Source: Thermoplasmata archaeon (GTDB lineage Archaea; Thermoplasmatota; Thermoplasmata; GCA-020350865). Taken from it: a stretch of 5,982 nucleotides of DNA. Location of the stretch: contig CP070726.1 of assembly GCA_020350865.1 (NCBI GenBank), forward strand, positions 477,415-483,396, written 5' to 3'. The notes below the pieces were generated by a model. That model was not told the DNA's origin. It did not search any database and saw nothing but the letters and a program-made list of their open reading frames with translations. Shown here one piece after another: positions 5,296 to 5,982 of the stretch (positions are counted from its first letter, which is position 1; each line of letters opens with the position of its first letter). Made by a program: the position numbers and the translations under genes.

Positions 5296-5372
5296 TATGG
5301 TTTACATGGATTATAAAAAGGATGTCGATATTTTCCTCCTTGTTAGAATGAAGGAATAAAAAATAAAAAAGT

Positions 5373-5440
5373 CTTATATAGACAAAATATATTCTTACCA
5401 TATCCAAGGATGATGAAATAGTCAGGGTCGTGTGAGGAAA
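5373..5440 (+). promoter_or_regulatory. Promoter and ribosome binding site for the gene at 5441
   Basis: CTTATATAG (5373-5381) predicts transcription start near 5404 and a leader of about 37 bases. GAGG at 5434-5437 lies three bases before ATG 5441, rather close but the only candidate. The rest of the divergent gap 5262-5440 is AT-rich with A-runs around 5358-5370 and holds no gene I can support. Confidence 0.4.
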
Positions 5441-5982
5441 ATGGCAGAGGCCGATGAACTACTGGAGCAGGCCGAGATCAAAATCGATGTTCTGAAGAAG
5501 CATGACTTGAGTCCCTCCTCGGCTTTGAAGAGGTACATTGACAAGGAAGGAACCGAAGACAAACTTGTCATCCGTTTCAGACCCATAATGATCATGGAGG
5601 AGGCGCTGGATTCTCTGGGTAAAGGGGCCTTCACAAAACTCAAGGAGATCAAATGCGATAACAAAGTGATTGTAATTGACAAAAAAAAGGGTTTGGATCG
5701 GGACGCTCTTTTTACCTTGGGTGATATTGCACACAAGAGGAAGATAAAACACATCAAAATGAAGGTGCAGCACAAGAGATTTTCGGATATAACGGCCTCT
5801 GCAGCAATCAACGAGCGGAAAAATAGGGAATACCGCCTGCACATCACTTTTCACGGTGACCTCACCAAAAAAGAACTGATGAAGGTGAATAGTTCACTGG
5901 AGACCAAATTTCCGGGCAGGGGTTCGGGAGAATACCATAAGATGAAGTATTCCACCGGCGGTTTTTCCAAGGGGGACAAGGC
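5441..5982 (+). CDS. Unrecognised charged cytoplasmic protein, N-terminal 180 residues (cut by right edge)
   Basis: An open frame runs from ATG 5441 (MAEADELLEQAEIKIDVLKK) to the window edge without a stop; an in-frame TGA at 5414 and the GAGG site support this start, with GTG 5432 the only alternative. The protein is rich in Lys, Glu and Asp, with no signal peptide or membrane segment. Predicted elements are an N-terminal amphipathic helix (1-25), a strand DKLVIRFRP (about 40-48), a helix with EEALDSLGKG, a strand NKVIVID (about 74-80), a DRDALFTLGDIAHKRKIKHI section, and a strand-turn-helix YRLHITFHGDLTKKELMKV (about 132-150). It ends in a Gly/Ser/Lys-rich stretch. I cannot assign a family. 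The alternating short strands and basic patches would suit a nucleic-acid or protein-binding role, which is only a guess. Minus-strand frames opposite it are shadows. Confidence 0.7.
   Translation, partial: MAEADELLEQAEIKIDVLKKHDLSPSSALKRYIDKEGTEDKLVIRFRPIMIMEEALDSLGKGAFTKLKEIKCDNKVIVIDKKKGLDRDALFTLGDIAHKRKIKHIKMKVQHKRFSDITASAAINERKNREYRLHITFHGDLTKKELMKVNSSLETKFPGRGSGEYHKMKYSTGGFSKGDK

Noticed and set aside
5306..5359. 17-codon plus-strand ORF (MDYKKDVDIFLLVRMKE) in the divergent gap
   Set aside because: It has no ribosome binding site and no well-placed TATA box and is too short to judge; it could be a gene remnant but cannot be supported.

Overview
The window looks archaeal. Several genes have TATA-like boxes about 25-30 bases before the likely transcription start, and at least two seem to be leaderless (the toxin gene at 2778 and the radical SAM gene at 5261). 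Other genes use GGAGG/GGTGA-type ribosome binding sites. The gene content also fits: an ADP-forming acyl-CoA synthetase, a zinc-finger/AbrB antitoxin and a stand-alone B12-binding radical SAM protein. A euryarchaeal or Thermoplasmata-like anaerobe is my best guess, but no rRNA or marker gene here fixes the lineage.

Layout, left to right. (1) 1-551, minus: N-terminal 183 residues of an acetyl/acyl-CoA synthetase (ADP-forming) alpha-type protein, cut by the window edge. (2) 552-729: divergent promoter region with a GC-rich stem-loop. (3) 730-975 and 1083-1499, plus: a small two-helix membrane protein, then a membrane-anchored PepSY protein with a very acidic, His-containing tail; a possible 9-codon leader ORF lies just before the latter. 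(4) 1496-2611, minus: an ADP-ribosylglycohydrolase (DraG/ARH) family enzyme whose stop codon overlaps that of the PepSY gene tail to tail. (5) 2640-3870: an AT-rich island with a compact toxin-antitoxin module (DUF4258 toxin, 2778-2981; YgiT-type zinc finger fused to AbrB antitoxin, 2987-3319) and a small two-helix membrane protein (3432-3749). (6) 3873-5261, minus: a full-length B12-binding radical SAM reading frame interrupted by exactly two in-frame stops, TAA and TGA, that bracket the CX3CX2C iron-sulfur motif. (7) 5441 to the right edge, plus: an unrecognised charged, probably cytoplasmic protein, truncated by the window.

The genes do not form one pathway. They read as separate, mostly single-gene transcription units around an accessory AT-rich insert. 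The points of most interest are the doubly interrupted radical SAM gene, the toxin-antitoxin pair with a repeat-rich candidate operator overlapping the toxin start codon, and the tail-to-tail overlap in which the PepSY gene's likely poly-T terminator is also the lysine-rich C-terminal coding sequence of the ADP-ribosylglycohydrolase. I see no tRNA, rRNA, CRISPR array or insertion sequence.
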